Shown: positions 16,001 to 26,350, numbered from the stretch's first letter. The stretch: DNA of 64,000 nt from Paraescarpia echinospica (GCA_020002185.1 CM034534.1:11888512-11952511), one strand, 5' to 3'. Translations and numbers: made by a program. Notes: generated from the letters alone by a model not told the origin.

Positions 16001-19000
16001 ATAAATGAGACAGAAGCAAACTACTCATTTGTTCTTTCAACACCTGTGCTGTGATGCCTGTAACGCTGTAACGGTTAGTTTGTAACGATGCTGGTGTTGT
16101 AGATGGCTGCCAGTGAGCTCCAAGCTGTCTCTCCCAGCATCACCAAGGCCGTCTCCTTCATGATTGAGAAGGCACCGTTTCTCTTCCAGGTAAGTCCACC
16201 TCTAGATCTGCCACATAGTTCTGTATTCCCATCATTCCAGTCACAAAGTAATGTTGCCCTAACAACCACAGTGTGTTATGTGATAGGATTCATGAAGTCC
16301 ACAGTGATGCCGACATTGATGCAGGTCCTTCGTTTTTGTTTTCCTCCCCTCGCTGGTAGGGCAGTCTGTTGCCACTGTCGTCTATATCCACATGTGACAG
16401 GATCTTTAACCTCCCTCTGCAACTAGTGCATGAATAGATAGTTACATATGCAGTCAGTTTGATAACAAATATTTTATAATATTATACTTTGATGTATACT
16501 CTGACTTGTGTTATTATGTTGTTTATGCATTTGTTTTAAAAATAATAATTAAAATCTACATTTGAATGCAATTTGGTTATGTCGGCCATCTTTATCAACC
16601 ATTTTCTCAGTAGTTTCTTGCATTTTTCATGAAAAACACTAAAACTTGAATTTTGAGAAAGATGTTGCGATAAAAATTGGTACATTTCTTGTCCACAATA
16701 GTGTCCTCAAAACAGAAAATATTTTTTTACTGAAATATTCATTTTGTTAAGACAGTTTTGCTGGAAAATGGAGGAAAGTATAAAATATACAAATGATACG
16801 GCCTCTCACAAACTGGGTATATTTGGCCAAATCGATGATCACTGGTGGTGGTTGCAGGTTCCGGAGGCGCTGGTGCGGGACATTGCCAAGTTCTGGCAGG
16901 AGATGGAGGAGTCGTCAGACAGCTTCTCTGGCTCCTCCCGCTCCGAGGACGAGGCAGAGGGCTGTCGGCCCAGATACAAGGTACGGCAAAGGGGTGACTG
17001 TGGAAGGACACAGGATTGTTACTTCTGGGTCTTAGGGTGATCTCTCCTGGTCATTTGTCAACGTAAAAAACTGTTAATTAAATCATACATACCCATGTGT
17101 GTATGCATGTGCGTGTGCGTGACAGAGAGTTGTTTGTTTCTTCTGTGTCTTAGGGATCATCTCAGAAAGTTGATGTCCAATATCAGACAAAATTATTTTC
17201 AACTGGCATCAACCCCCCCACCCTCAGACAACAGTTTGAAAACATTATATATCTATATGATAATATAAATAATTTATACATTACACTATTGCTCCACAGC
17301 GTAAAATATTGATGTCCAACACCAGATGAAACTGCTTCTGACCCTCACTGTTGAACTTATGAGACCATCCCTAAATATCTGCCCCTCACAGCTGAACTTA
17401 TGATACCATCCCTAAATATCTGCCCCTAACCACTGAACTTATGAGACTATCCCTATATATCCGCCCCTAACCACTGAACTTATGAGACTATCCCTATATA
17501 TCTGCCCCTAACCACTGAACTTATGAGACTATCCCTATATATCCGCCCCTAACCACTGAACTTATGAGAATATCCCTATATATCTGCCCCTAACCACTGA
17601 ACTTATGAGACTATCCCTATATATCCGCCCCTAACCACTGAACTTATGAGAATATCCCTAAATATCAACTGAACTGTGTGTCTTGTATCCACACAGAGAA
17701 CCCTTGACCCGTCGGACGTTGTCATCATCAACACGACGCTGACGTTTGCTGACAGACAGGCGTCACAGAAGGCCGCTGCCCACACTGACACGAGTATGGA
17801 GCTTGCCCAACTCTATGCCCACGTCTCAGCCATGCCCGAATCAGCCCAGAAACGCAAGTTCCTCAAACAGGTGCGTTGGGTTGCTCGGCGTGAAGTGGTC
17901 TTGTTATCATTTGTCACTTATCAGTCTCACACTGTTGCCAACGTTAAGAATCGCCTCCGTCTAAAACTACATGGACATCTCTTGCTGTGTCTCTTTTTCC
18001 AGGTCTCTCTTACATCGTTTTACTGTTTGTGTAATTTAAATTTATTTAAATAAAATTTGATTCTGTACATTTTTGTTTTATTGCAACTAATACAGCATCT
18101 GTACCAAACAGCTTTGCCCAGTTAATATAAATTTGAATTTCTTTAAAAAATGTTTCACAGCATTTTATGCAGAACCATATTACGTTATAAAAATCTTAGG
18201 TATATTACCCATACATTTAATTAATCTCACGACATTTACCAAGATGACGTGTATGTTTAATAAAGTACACCGACAATGAAGTCATGATATCTCATCCTGA
18301 GATAAGTAATCTCAGTTTTCCTGTGATAATTTCCTAGCCTGCCCGCCCATACGTGCATGGGTTGTGAAAGATGGTATCGTTACTTGTATAATATTGTGTT
18401 TTCAGTTCAACAAAGCAAATGCAGTAGGAACGCCGTCAGCTGTCCCAGAACCTAAACACAAACGAAGCAAATCACTGAGCGATTCATTAAAAGTGAGTAG
18501 CATTCACACGATGTACTTGGCTAGTAATGTACGACTGCTAAACACGATGTACTTGGCTAGTAATGTACGACTGCTAAACACGATGTACTTGACTAGTAAT
18601 GTACGACTGCTAAACACGATGTACTTTGCTAGTAATGTACGACTGCTAAACACGATGTACTTGGCTAGTAATGTACGACTGCTAAACATTGATGTACTGT
18701 GCCACACAAAACCAACGTCATTTAAATCCCGTACTGCCCCCTCCCCCAGACCAGCCACATTTTTGGTTTGAAATCCGTATTGTCGACATGAAATTCTGTA
18801 TAGCCATTTCTAAAAAAAATGTGTCAGGATTACTATGAACAGCAATGATTTTGCATATAATGGTGTGTGACTTGGTCAGCATATTATATTCCACGACTCT
18901 ACACGACTTGTCGGCATACCTTGTCGCAACGCATGTGTACACAGCCGTAATCCTAGTGTCAGTTTCTGGAACTATGTGCCCCTAGTTCGTAATGAACACA

Positions 19001-22000
19001 ACCAAGTGGCACTTTATACTTATTGCAGTGAATGAGTTTTGTTGAGTTGGCTACTGGTGTATATTTTCCAAATCTGTGCGATGTCATATCACAGACCGGT
19101 GTATACTGCGCAGCATTAGTTGCTGCGATTAAACTTTTGAATCGTCTCAACAGCCATTTCGCTATAATCAACACACAACTCAAGTTTTGATGAATTACAG
19201 ACAAATGTACCTCACACACCCAATCTGTATCAACTGGAGGCAGTCTGTTCCTAGTTTTTCATTTATTAATTAATATAATGTTGTTAAGACTATACAATCA
19301 GCCCGCAGTTTGAAAGTATGACCCCGGGAACATGTTCAAATAGTAAACAAAACATCCAGTTTCAAAACAAGCTTTTTTACAACACAGCGGGCTGAATTAA
19401 CTGCTATACCATTTGATGTTCAACTTTCCCATGTTCAACACAGCAAGTGACTACGCCCGTTAATTCCCGGTAGACAAACAGACTGGATCCCTTTAAGTCG
19501 AACAAACACAACTCACAACAAAAGTTATGTAATGTACATCTAGCATAAGACTGAATGATGAATATCACATACACTGTAATAGTCATTTTAGTGAAAAATT
19601 TAGTGCTGAAATACGAGCTGCTCCTTCCAGAAAATGGTGAGTCGCAACCACAAGAGGCGCGGGTCGGGTCACGCCGTGCAGGCTCACACAGTGGTCCCCA
19701 CGAGTCGAGTCAACCCCTACACCCTCCCCCACTCCACCCCCTCCGTCGTCCCCTGTAACCCCATCACCGGCATCAACTCACAGGTACGTCATTCACGGTC
19801 ATATTTGTCGGCTTGCGTCGTTGCTTTCTGCCTGCTTACGTCTGCTTTCCAGGAACACGTCAGTCATGTTTCTTGTGATCTGATCAGAGTGGTGTATGTC
19901 GTAAACCATGTGTGGTCGACGAGATTGTGATAGAATAGATGAAGATAAATGTATGAAATAACTGATGTTGGTTATTATGGAATTTGTTTCATTGCTGGCG
20001 ATAATGAAGAACTAGTTTGACTCTCAAACGTAACGAGTAGTTTAGCGGAAATACAAATAACTATAACAAGCTGTGGCTATAATGAGCAGGAGACACAACT
20101 GAAGAAACTATTGGAAGCCACTTTTGAAGCAACTACAAAAGTGTTATCGTGTTAATCATGAAGGCATGGTGATACCAGCTCTTGGTAGTCTGATAAAATT
20201 CAACAACGTCTGTAGCACGTAGGCAGATTGTGCTATTGGTTGAATAGTGGTAGGTACAGTAATTCCGAGAGAAAATTCTAAAGATGAGCTGAGTAAGTTG
20301 GACACAGCTATGCAGTCTGGAGGCCATCATACATTGAACTGGTTTAGTGTCATGGTGTAGCTGTAATGGGAAGTAGCTATAATTGGAAGACACCCATACA
20401 GGGTCTTTTCAGTCTGCTCGAATCCTGTAGTAGTGTGTTTGCTTGCTTGCTCACTAACCACCCTGCTTTGACCTGTGACCCCCCGCTTTGCCTACAGCAT
20501 ACCCCCGTCATCAAGTATTCGTTGCTGCGACCTATGACCCCTGCCACACCAACGCCGATCATGAGATTGTTTAGGCCAGAACAACCTCTCGTGAGTGCTG
20601 CTGCTTTCTGCTTACTCACATGCTTGGCATCCTTGTTTTAATGTCTTATCAATTTGTTTACCTTACTTCAGCTAGAATATATCCAATGTAATAACCAACT
20701 TAGAGATCATCTCAAAAGGTAACAGACAAAATTACTTTCATATGGCCTCATCAGCCCCTCGCCCTCCCCCTTAGATAAAAGTGTTTATAAACATTGATTT
20801 GAAGTGTAAAATATTGATGTCTGGTGCCAGCAAATTTCCTTTGATCTTCCCTTTCAGATGAAAGTAATTTCTTCTGATATTGGACATTGACATTCTGAGA
20901 TCCTTTACTGTTCATTTATGGAGAAGTCCGAATCAACATTTTTATCCGTCAAATTTACATTGTTATCCGTTGAATTTCTACATTGTTAAAATGTATTAGG
21001 GCAGCCGGTATGTTTGAATACATATAGTTTTTACTGTACAACGTGATTGTTATGCTAAGAACAAACCAAAACCGCTAACACAGAACCAGGTAGTAATGTT
21101 GTCATTGGTCCAACAGTTGCCGTCAAGTCCACGCGTCCACATCGTCGACATGAAGAAGACACGGGATTGCACGCCAATGACATCAACAGCGTCAGTGAAC
21201 TGTCGGAAACGCCACGAGACAACGAGCAGTGACACGTCGCACCGACTTGCAAGCCAGTCGTTCCACTGCCACACGGCGAGCGAACACTTCCGCGAGGACT
21301 CGGAGAACATCTACCGCAGCGCACCCCTCGATCTGAGGGGTCGCGCCACACCCGACCGCAGGCTGCGCAAGGCGTCTGTTCATTCGCCCGTCGGTGTCAC
21401 GCCCGATAAACACTTCGAGAAGCCAACCGCTTTCATATCGCCGATCTCACGCTCAATGAGGAAGATGCCCAAGTCGCTACATGTAAGGCTGCAAATACCT
21501 CACTTCCACTCCATATCACTCCCCCTCTGTCTACTAGAAGCCAACAGTGTTTGTATCGACGGTCTTGAGCTTCACGAGGAAGGTGTCCAAGTTGTTACAT
21601 GTAAGGCTGTAAATACATCACTTCCAATCTCTTCCTACCCATCCTTCTCCACTTTTCCCTCCCTACTCCAGTCATCCTTCCCTCTTCTTCCCATCGCTCC
21701 CCATCTTTCCCACTCCTCTCCCTTCTTTCACTCCACCCTTCTCTCATTCCCACCCCTCCTCTCATTCCCCACCCCTCTCCTTCTCTCACTCCCCTCTCAT
21801 TCCGCACGACTCCTCTCATTCCCCACCCCTCTCCTTCTCTCACTCCCCTCTCATTCCTCACCCCTCTCCTCTCGTTCCCCTCTCATTACCCACCCCCTCC
21901 TCTCATTCCCCTCTCTCTACCCACCCCTCTCTTTCCCTGTCTCTCCACCAATTTCCTTCCCTCTCCCACCCTTGTTCTTCCCTTTCTCGACCATTTCTAA

Positions 22001-22503
22001 CAAATCCTTTGGTTTTGTTATCAACTTCGGGATTTGATCACCGAAAAGAAGTCCTTGTAGGTGGTGATTGTTGCATTTTCACAAGCTTCTGAATTGTTCA
22101 GTGATTATTTTACTATAAATAAATTGTAAAATGATAAACGTTTATGAAAAAGGTGTAGTATATGATTTTTGAAATATTGGCCTGTGGATATCATGCTGTG
22201 TGTGTAAAAAAACAAATCAATATACAGCCATGCAACAAATACCAGTATAGTTGTTATAGATGTATTCATCATACGGGGATGGTTCTTTGTATAAATGGAG
22301 GGTGTTCATGCCAGCTTTATAATGTGTGACAAGGGGCTGGGGGTTCTCAGGTATTTCCACAAATAGGATGAGATACTTTATGGATGGCCCTTTAGAAGAC
22401 TTGTTGTTTGGTCAGCGTTGTGCATCCCTTGTGTGTTGTGTTTCAGAACCTTGTGTTGACGCCTGGAGCACGGATACCCATGGCTCTTATACAGACTCCA
22501 TGA
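6783..22503 (+). CDS. ARHGAP19: Rho GTPase-activating protein, ARHGAP19-type (12 exons)
   Basis: Coding exons: 6783-7050, 13332-13436, 13945-14160, 15448-15635, 16103-16189, 16858-16980, 17697-17870, 18406-18492, 19631-19783, 20498-20590, 21117-21482 and 22447-22503. They sum to 1917 bases, giving 638 codons plus TGA, and every junction is GT/AG and in phase. An N-terminal helical region ends in LLDLPG. The RhoGAP domain spans exons 2-6, with the catalytic arginine finger in GLFRKNG, then FLGELPEPLL and LFAPHIL. A later MPESAQKRK segment and a basic SKSLSDS segment also match ARHGAP19 order. RhoGAPs accelerate GTP hydrolysis by Rho GTPases; vertebrate ARHGAP19 acts on RhoA in cytokinesis. The human protein is about 494 residues, so this one has a longer S/T-P-rich tail. 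The start is the first of two tandem ATGs (6783, 6786); an upstream exon is possible. No break is seen. Confidence 0.85.
7051..13331 (+). other. ARHGAP19: Large intron 1 of the RhoGAP gene
   Basis: This 6.3-kb intron has GTATGT at its start and TTACAG at its end. Apart from the SINE-like element near 13.1-13.3 kb I see no coding sequence or obvious mobile-element termini. Confidence 0.6.
13131..13302 (+). repeat. tRNA-derived SINE-like element
   Basis: A good pol III box A (TAGCATAGTTG, 13139-13149) is followed about 47 bases later by a weaker box B-like GTTCAATTG (13186-13194). The element ends in GCGCTATATAAGATC followed by TTACCATTACCA, a tail style common in invertebrate tRNA-derived SINEs. 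No clear target duplication was found. Confidence 0.55.
13332..13436 (+). CDS. ARHGAP19: RhoGAP gene, exon 2
   Basis: Acceptor TTACAG, donor GTGAGT, phase 1 in and phase 1 out. It encodes FGVPLSGNVMEQIFPLIEFL, the N-terminal edge of the RhoGAP domain, where the family has an FG.PL...I..LIE pattern. Confidence 0.85.
13945..14160 (+). CDS. ARHGAP19: RhoGAP gene, exon 3 (arginine finger)
   Basis: Acceptor GCACAG, donor GTGAGT, phase 1. It encodes EGLFRKNG with the catalytic arginine, RQRLLRE, and HDVASLLKIFLGELPEPLL, the most conserved block of the RhoGAP fold. Confidence 0.9.
15448..15635 (+). CDS. ARHGAP19: RhoGAP gene, exon 4
   Basis: Acceptor CTTACAG, donor GTACGA, phase 1 in and phase 0 out. 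It encodes LQLLPRENFAILECLLRLL and NKMTADTLGTLFAPHIL, the C-terminal helices of the RhoGAP domain. Confidence 0.9.
16103..16189 (+). CDS. ARHGAP19: RhoGAP gene, exon 5
   Basis: Acceptor TTGTAG, donor GTAAGT, phase 0. The encoded SITKAVSFMIEKAPFLFQ closes the RhoGAP domain and matches the ARHGAP19 pattern for the last helix. Confidence 0.85.
16858..16980 (+). CDS. ARHGAP19: RhoGAP gene, exon 6
   Basis: Acceptor TTGCAG, donor GTACGG, phase 0. It encodes VPEALVRDIAKFW followed by an acidic serine-rich linker (SSDSFSGSSRSEDEAEG). This is the region just after the GAP domain. Confidence 0.8.
17152..17360. repeat. Dispersed repeat, copy 1 (intronic)
   Basis: It contains GGATCATCTCAGAAAGTTG, a CCAATATCAGAC segment, a pyrimidine-rich CACCCTCAGA stretch and GTAAAATATTGATGTC. 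The same blocks recur at 20.70-20.90 kb in another intron of the same gene, and the second copy ends in an inverted version of the GGATC..CTCAGAA start. Confidence 0.5.
17338..17667 (+). repeat. 41-bp intronic minisatellite
   Basis: About eight head-to-tail copies of a 41-base unit built from CCCCTAACCACTGAAC, TTATGAGACTATCCC and TATATATC. Neighbouring copies differ at a few positions, and the outermost left copies are the most diverged. It lies wholly inside an intron. Confidence 0.9.
17697..17870 (+). CDS. ARHGAP19: RhoGAP gene, exon 7
   Basis: Acceptor ACACAG, donor GTGCGT, phase 0. It encodes ELAQLYAHVSAMPESAQKRK, matching the conserved post-GAP motif of ARHGAP19 around MPESAKKK. Confidence 0.85.
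18406..18492 (+). CDS. ARHGAP19: RhoGAP gene, exon 8
   Basis: Acceptor TTTCAG, donor GTGAGT, phase 0. It encodes a TPS...KHKRSKSLSDSLK segment. The KRSKSLS context is a possible basophilic kinase site. A 36-bp minisatellite begins 14 bases after the donor. Confidence 0.8.
18506..18688 (+). repeat. 36-bp intronic minisatellite
   Basis: Five near-identical 36-base copies (ACGATGTACTTGGC, TAGTAATGTACGACTG, CTAAAC) start 14 bases after the exon 8 donor. The period is 12 codons, so it is open in several frames, but no coding role is supported. Confidence 0.9.
19631..19783 (+). CDS. ARHGAP19: RhoGAP gene, exon 9
   Basis: Acceptor TTCCAG, donor GTACGT, phase 0. It is basic at the start (NHKRRGS) and then proline/threonine-rich. 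It has little similarity to known proteins beyond its place in the C-terminal tail. Confidence 0.7.
20498..20590 (+). CDS. ARHGAP19: RhoGAP gene, exon 10
   Basis: Acceptor CTACAG, donor GTGAGT, phase 0. It encodes LRPMTPATPTPIMRL, a run of Thr-Pro sites compatible with CDK-type phosphorylation. The kinase suggestion is inference. Confidence 0.7.
20695..20905. repeat. Dispersed repeat, copy 2 (intronic)
   Basis: It starts with GAGATCATCTCAAAAGG and ends with GACATTCTGAGATCC, an imperfect terminal inverted repeat. Internally it shares GTAAAATATTGATGTC with the copy at 17.15 kb. The structure suggests a MITE-like element. Confidence 0.5.
21117..21482 (+). CDS. ARHGAP19: RhoGAP gene, exon 11
   Basis: Acceptor CAACAG, donor GTAAGG, phase 0, 122 codons. 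The tail is rich in S, T, H and R, with FEKPTAFISPISRSMRKMPK near the end. The frame stays open to 22037, but only through pyrimidine-rich intron, so the donor at 21483 is the likely end. Confidence 0.7.
21600..21980 (+). repeat. Polypyrimidine CT-rich tract
   Basis: A degenerate run of CTCTCATTCCC and CACCCCTCTCC units, almost free of G, in the last intron of the RhoGAP gene. It keeps a reading frame open only because purines are rare. Confidence 0.85.
22447..22503 (+). CDS. ARHGAP19: RhoGAP gene, terminal exon
   Basis: Acceptor GTTTCAG, then NLVLTPGARIPMALIQTP and TGA at 22501-22503. The LTPGAR ending resembles the MTPTR motif near the ARHGAP19 C-terminus. ATTAAA-type poly(A) signal candidates lie at 22623 and 22819; neither is certain. 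Confidence 0.65.
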   Translation, partial: NLVLTPGARIPMALIQTP

Positions 22504-24276
22504 GGCACGAGGGAGGAGCAGGAGCAAGAAGAGCAGTACTCGGACATAGGCGAATCGTGCGCTTCTGCCATCAAGTGACATCAGCTCTTGAACGGACCAT
22601 TCTGTGACACTACATGCACTGGATTAAAGTTTGCATCACTTGTGTCGTTGGTGATGCATTCTGGGATGCCATCGGTGTCGTTAGTGACGTGATGACAGCA
22701 TCCATCGCATGATAAGTGTCATCAGTGATGACACTGCACTGTGATTTGACGCTATGCTGGTATTGCATCACTGTTTCTGTGCCATGATGACAGTGCATTG
22801 TGTCGGTGCTGTGGTGACATTAAATGCTACACGACCTCCTTCTGTCATCAGTGTTAATCACTGTAGATGAACTACATTTCTGTCATTGGTGTTGATAGTT
22901 ACAGAAGACTTGTCACTTGCTTCTTCGCCGCAACGCTGTAAATTGTGTATAAAGTCTGTATTTAACGACCCAGTGTTTCTGGTTAGATTCACATATGCCG
23001 CTTCATAAACGTCTACGCCAGGAAACGTCCAACAGCATAGGCCAGGGCCAACTCCCTGGCAGTGAGCGGAAATTGTGTAAAAATGTTCGTTTGCTTTGCC
23101 GAGTTGCAGTAGAGCTATATCGTCTTGTGTATTTAAATATGTAACATTTGCTGACAATGCTTGCGTGCTGCACGTAGTCACAAGGCATGCATGCATGATT
23201 GGTGCTTAATGCTATACAACGGTTTTACTTTGCGTAGATCGGCTTGCTATCTTGCCAGTGGCCGTGTTGGATTCAGTAGCAATGTGAAGGATTCACCAGG
23301 AGGATTGTCTTGTTTTTAGAATCTACACAACATATAACAGGAATCGGAAACGGCTACAAATGCTAGAGCGAAAGATGGCATGATTTTAACAAAGACAGTT
23401 GCTTGTAGAATCTACCACTGTGTAGATATGCATGTAGAAGGTGCCTGCTATTTGCGGGGATTGATTTTAGTAAGGCTTGAATATATATGCGCTTCCCATT
23501 GTGGAATTATGCTAGCAGAATCGTAATATCATTTATATAACAATTTGTAATGATACTTGTGTTGTTTCAGTCATGTGCTCACACTGTTGTGTAAGACTTA
23601 AAAGGAAGTAATTCCCAGTTACACTACTGCAGGCTTCTTGATCAATGAAAGCATTCCATATCATTATTAACCATTTGTTTCTTCAGAAAATTGTGCATTG
23701 CATTATTCTGAATAAGGGGTAACTTATTTGACACAAAAATGCCCATCCTCTAGGTGGGGCTGCATCCAAGTTGCAGAAGGTTGTTTCCCCCCAAGTAATT
23801 TATATTCAAAATGTTCATTGAAACGTACAATTCTGTGAGATAATTCAGTTGCTATTCTGATTTTGTTTCACACACGCCTTGGAAATAATATTTTTAAATG
23901 CTTTAGTACATTTAAAAGAAAAGTCTATTACCGGTGTTTATGTGTGACTCTCAGTTATGTGTTGCAGTTATATGTGCCTCTAAGTTCACCAGTTAACTGA
24001 AACACTAACCGACATACAATTGCTTGTATATATAAATATATATATCGTAGTTATACATTTCATAATTTTTTTCACTGTTCTGCCAATGTTGTGTTGCTTT
24101 GTACATAAATTAAGATATATCACTAAGTTGAGTTGTTTATCATTATTAATGCATTTTGCTGAATACGTGTACCCACACGCATACACAAATACACATATAT
24201 AGATTGCAGATTGTGCATCATTTTGATTGAGGCTGCTTTTAAGAATTACACCCAAATTGAAATACTGACCGTCATT
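22504..24276 (+). other. 3' UTR and flank of the RhoGAP gene
   Basis: The first few hundred bases are probably 3' UTR. GTCATCAGTGATGAC-like palindromic words recur around 22.65-22.80 kb. I see no further gene. Short AT microsatellite-like tracts occur near 24.03 kb. Confidence 0.45.
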
Positions 24277-24351
24277 AAATCAAAAAACTTCAATTTGTCA
24301 TATCCAAAACGTATTTTATCTGGTAAAGACTAACGTATCACGGTGACTTCC

Positions 24352-24500
24352 TCAGTACTGATGACGCAGAGTGACGTCGTCGTACACGTGAGGCAGTTCG
24401 TAATTGCCCTCGTCTGTGTTGATGGGTGTTCTGGTCTTCCTGGTCCAGATGGCTTCCTTGATGTGCCGGATTCTTCGGTTGGGTACCATGTCTACAATAT
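24352..24500 (-). pseudogene. Penelope-like polyprotein C-terminal fragment
   Basis: Read on the minus strand, this gives IVDMVPNRRIRHIKEAIW and then NTDEGNYELPHVYDDV, ending in TGA at 24354-24352. RHIKEAIWTRK plus DEG.Y.L..VYD is the conserved end of Penelope-like proteins, C-terminal to the GIY-YIG nuclease. Further upstream an NHIIDWGG motif appears in a shifted frame, so the copy is frameshifted as well as truncated. No reverse-transcriptase part is present. Confidence 0.7.
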
Positions 24501-24624
24501 TTTCACTCCTCCCCAGTCTATGATGTGGTTTTCAGTCGTATGCTCTGTAAGGGCGTATTTATTGATGGTAGACATCAATCTTTTTTCCCGCTCCTTGTAT
24601 ATTTTTCATGTTGTCTACGTCCTT

Positions 24625-24684
24625 AAGGGCAATTACGAACTGCCTCACGTGTACGACGACGTCATTCTGCGTCATCAATACTGA
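24625..24684 (+). pseudogene. Penelope-like C-terminal fragment, right arm
   Basis: A short plus-strand stretch encodes KGNYELPHVYDDVILRHQY and TGA. It matches the left arm in the opposite orientation. The stop codon is inside the CTGATGA motif of the hammerhead-like core that follows. Confidence 0.65.
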
Positions 24685-24735
24685 TGAAGTCAACGTGATA
24701 CGTTAGACGAAAGCTTTAACCAGATTAAATAGTTT
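24670..24735 (+). ncRNA. Hammerhead-ribozyme-like core at the Penelope end
   Basis: The conserved CTGATGA lies at 24681-24687 and GAAA at 24709-24712. Between them GTC (24689-24691) pairs with GAC (24706-24708) and AACGT (24692-24696) with ACGTT (24700-24704), closing on a GAT loop as stem II, with single extra A bases at 24688 and 24705. After GAAA, TTTAA and TTAAA can pair as a stem III candidate. A cleavage UH dinucleotide and stem I are not cleanly resolved. Activity is therefore unproven. Confidence 0.5.
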
Positions 24736-24765
24736 TGGATATAACAAAATGAAAGTTTTTGATTT

Positions 24766-25356
24766 GAAAAAGTACTATCCTGAAGAATGTTCAGTAATCT
24801 TAAAATTTACCGTCATTATTTAACAAAAAAGGCACACATAGTCTGGCTCTGTAAGGCTATCCACACTTTCACAAGTAATCCGATACAAATATGTGTTATG
24901 TTGAATGAAGGCATGCACTCTGGTCAACTGACTGCGCTTTATTTATCCTATCCACATCAATAATATTTGAAAATCGACAAACCTGATTTGCAACGTGTGC
25001 CTAAAATACACAACTGCGTATTGTCTTCTCAATTGCACCGTGTTAGACCTTCAGTTGTTACGTTGACTTTCCACACTCGTCTAAAAGACCTTATAACTAA
25101 ATTGATCGCGTCAGTACAAGGACAATTTTTTGGGTGGCGGGTAAAAAGCTCCAAGGGTTAGCAACTGTTATTTAAAGGGAATAAAAACATATATTGCTTG
25201 AATTTATGTTATATTACATCCTGCTATCTATTTCCACGTCAACCAAGCTAAAAAAAGCCAAAAATTCAATGAATTAGAAATTCCACATTTTATGCTGTAC
25301 ATCCGGACATTTTCGAATATGCATATTTTTGGCGCGCTTTTCGGGATGCCGAGATG
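24766..25356. other. AT-rich spacer, nothing recognised
   Basis: I see no gene, RNA or clear repeat here; ACCGTCATTA recurs once from the left flank of the Penelope pair. Confidence 0.4.
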
Positions 25357-25800
25357 TGACGTCACTTATGACTCGAACTCGCATCAGGCCGACCCTTTCC
25401 ATGCATTCAGACCATGTTTACAAGTACAGCTTTTGGGTCGAAGCGAGCGTCAGAATGAGTTATTGTACAATTTTCCGACGTAATACAAACACTAGTCATC
25501 ATAGAGGAACAAGCAGTTATCTTACGGTTCCACATGAATCGAATTTTATTCAAAACAACGTATGCGAATGGGCCTACAAGTCGACTAGGTTTCGCCGAGC
25601 TTGGGCTTGTTTTCAGAATAATCATATCGAATGCAACCAACGGGAGATAATCTACACCAATAAACATACATAACAAACATATATTGTATCCAGCTACATA
25701 AAGTAACGTGTATAATCTCATAATATCACTAGAATATCGATATATATAAAGGAGTTGTACAATTTACCATAACAACTTAAATCAGTTAGACAGTTTCCGC

Positions 25801-25884
25801 TGGTTCTGCTAGCTCAGTGGGTAGGCGCGTTGGTTGCTTGTCGTTTATTTTACAATCGGGCGACGCCGGTTCAATCCTGACAGT
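25801..25884 (+). tRNA. tRNA-like pol III unit, left arm (probably pseudo)
   Basis: Box A TAGCTCAGTGG (25810-25820) and box B GTTCAATCC (25869-25877) fit pol III consensus patterns, and a T7 run at 25911-25917 can terminate transcription. The acceptor and T stems do not pair well, so this is a tRNA-derived promoter or SINE head rather than a working tRNA. I could not assign an anticodon safely. Confidence 0.45.
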
Positions 25885-26350
25885 GTGCAAACTATTGATT
25901 TTCTTTACACTTTTTTTGTTTATGCTTTCACGAAGTAATATAAACCAAATCATTTAGTATACTATGATGCACTGTTTGTAAATAATTTTTATTTTGTAGT
26001 AATTATTTATTCGCCACAAAAATATGGTCATTATATAACGATGTTTCTAAATTTTATTTATCCAAACAAATGTAATGGATATCTAATTTATTAATTGTAA
26101 ATATATTGTACAGTAATATATTGTAATTATATATGTGAAAACAGATTGTGATCTGTCTGGATAAATACAATTTAGAAACATCGTTGTATATAATGACCAT
26201 ATTTTAATTTTTGTGGCGAATAAATAATTACTACAAAAATAAAAAATAAATATTTCCAAACAGTGCATCATAGTATACTAAACGATTTGGTTTATATTAC
26301 TTCGTGAAAACATAAAAAAAAAAAGTGTAAAGAAAATCAATAGTTTGCAT

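Larger units (their letters stand above)
24277..24765. mobile_element. Two Penelope-like element 3' ends, inverted
   Basis: The two arms are imperfect reverse complements (for example TCATATCCAAAA on the left, TTTTGGATATA on the right). Each arm encodes the same Penelope-like C-terminus, NYELPHVYDDV.LRHQY then stop, reading outward on opposite strands. The right arm's coding match is short and the left arm's longer. Penelope-like elements are known for partial, tandem and inverted copies and for hammerhead ribozymes in their terminal repeats. This is an inverted pair of truncated copies. Confidence 0.75.

Noticed and set aside
18364..18771. 135-residue frame over the exon 8 region
   Set aside because: Only 18406-18492 is exon. 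The rest is a 36-bp minisatellite after a clear GTGAGT donor.
21483..22037. Extension of RhoGAP exon 11 to the stop at 22037
   Set aside because: This part is almost pure pyrimidine tract, and a good GTAAGG donor at 21483 joins in phase to a good terminal exon.
24301..24370. Second hammerhead on the left Penelope arm
   Set aside because: CTGAGGA is present on the minus strand, but the GAAA part has been deleted, so the core is incomplete.
25801..25884. Functional tRNA gene
   Set aside because: Promoter boxes are good, but acceptor and T-stem pairing is poor and the unit is part of a repeated palindrome arm.
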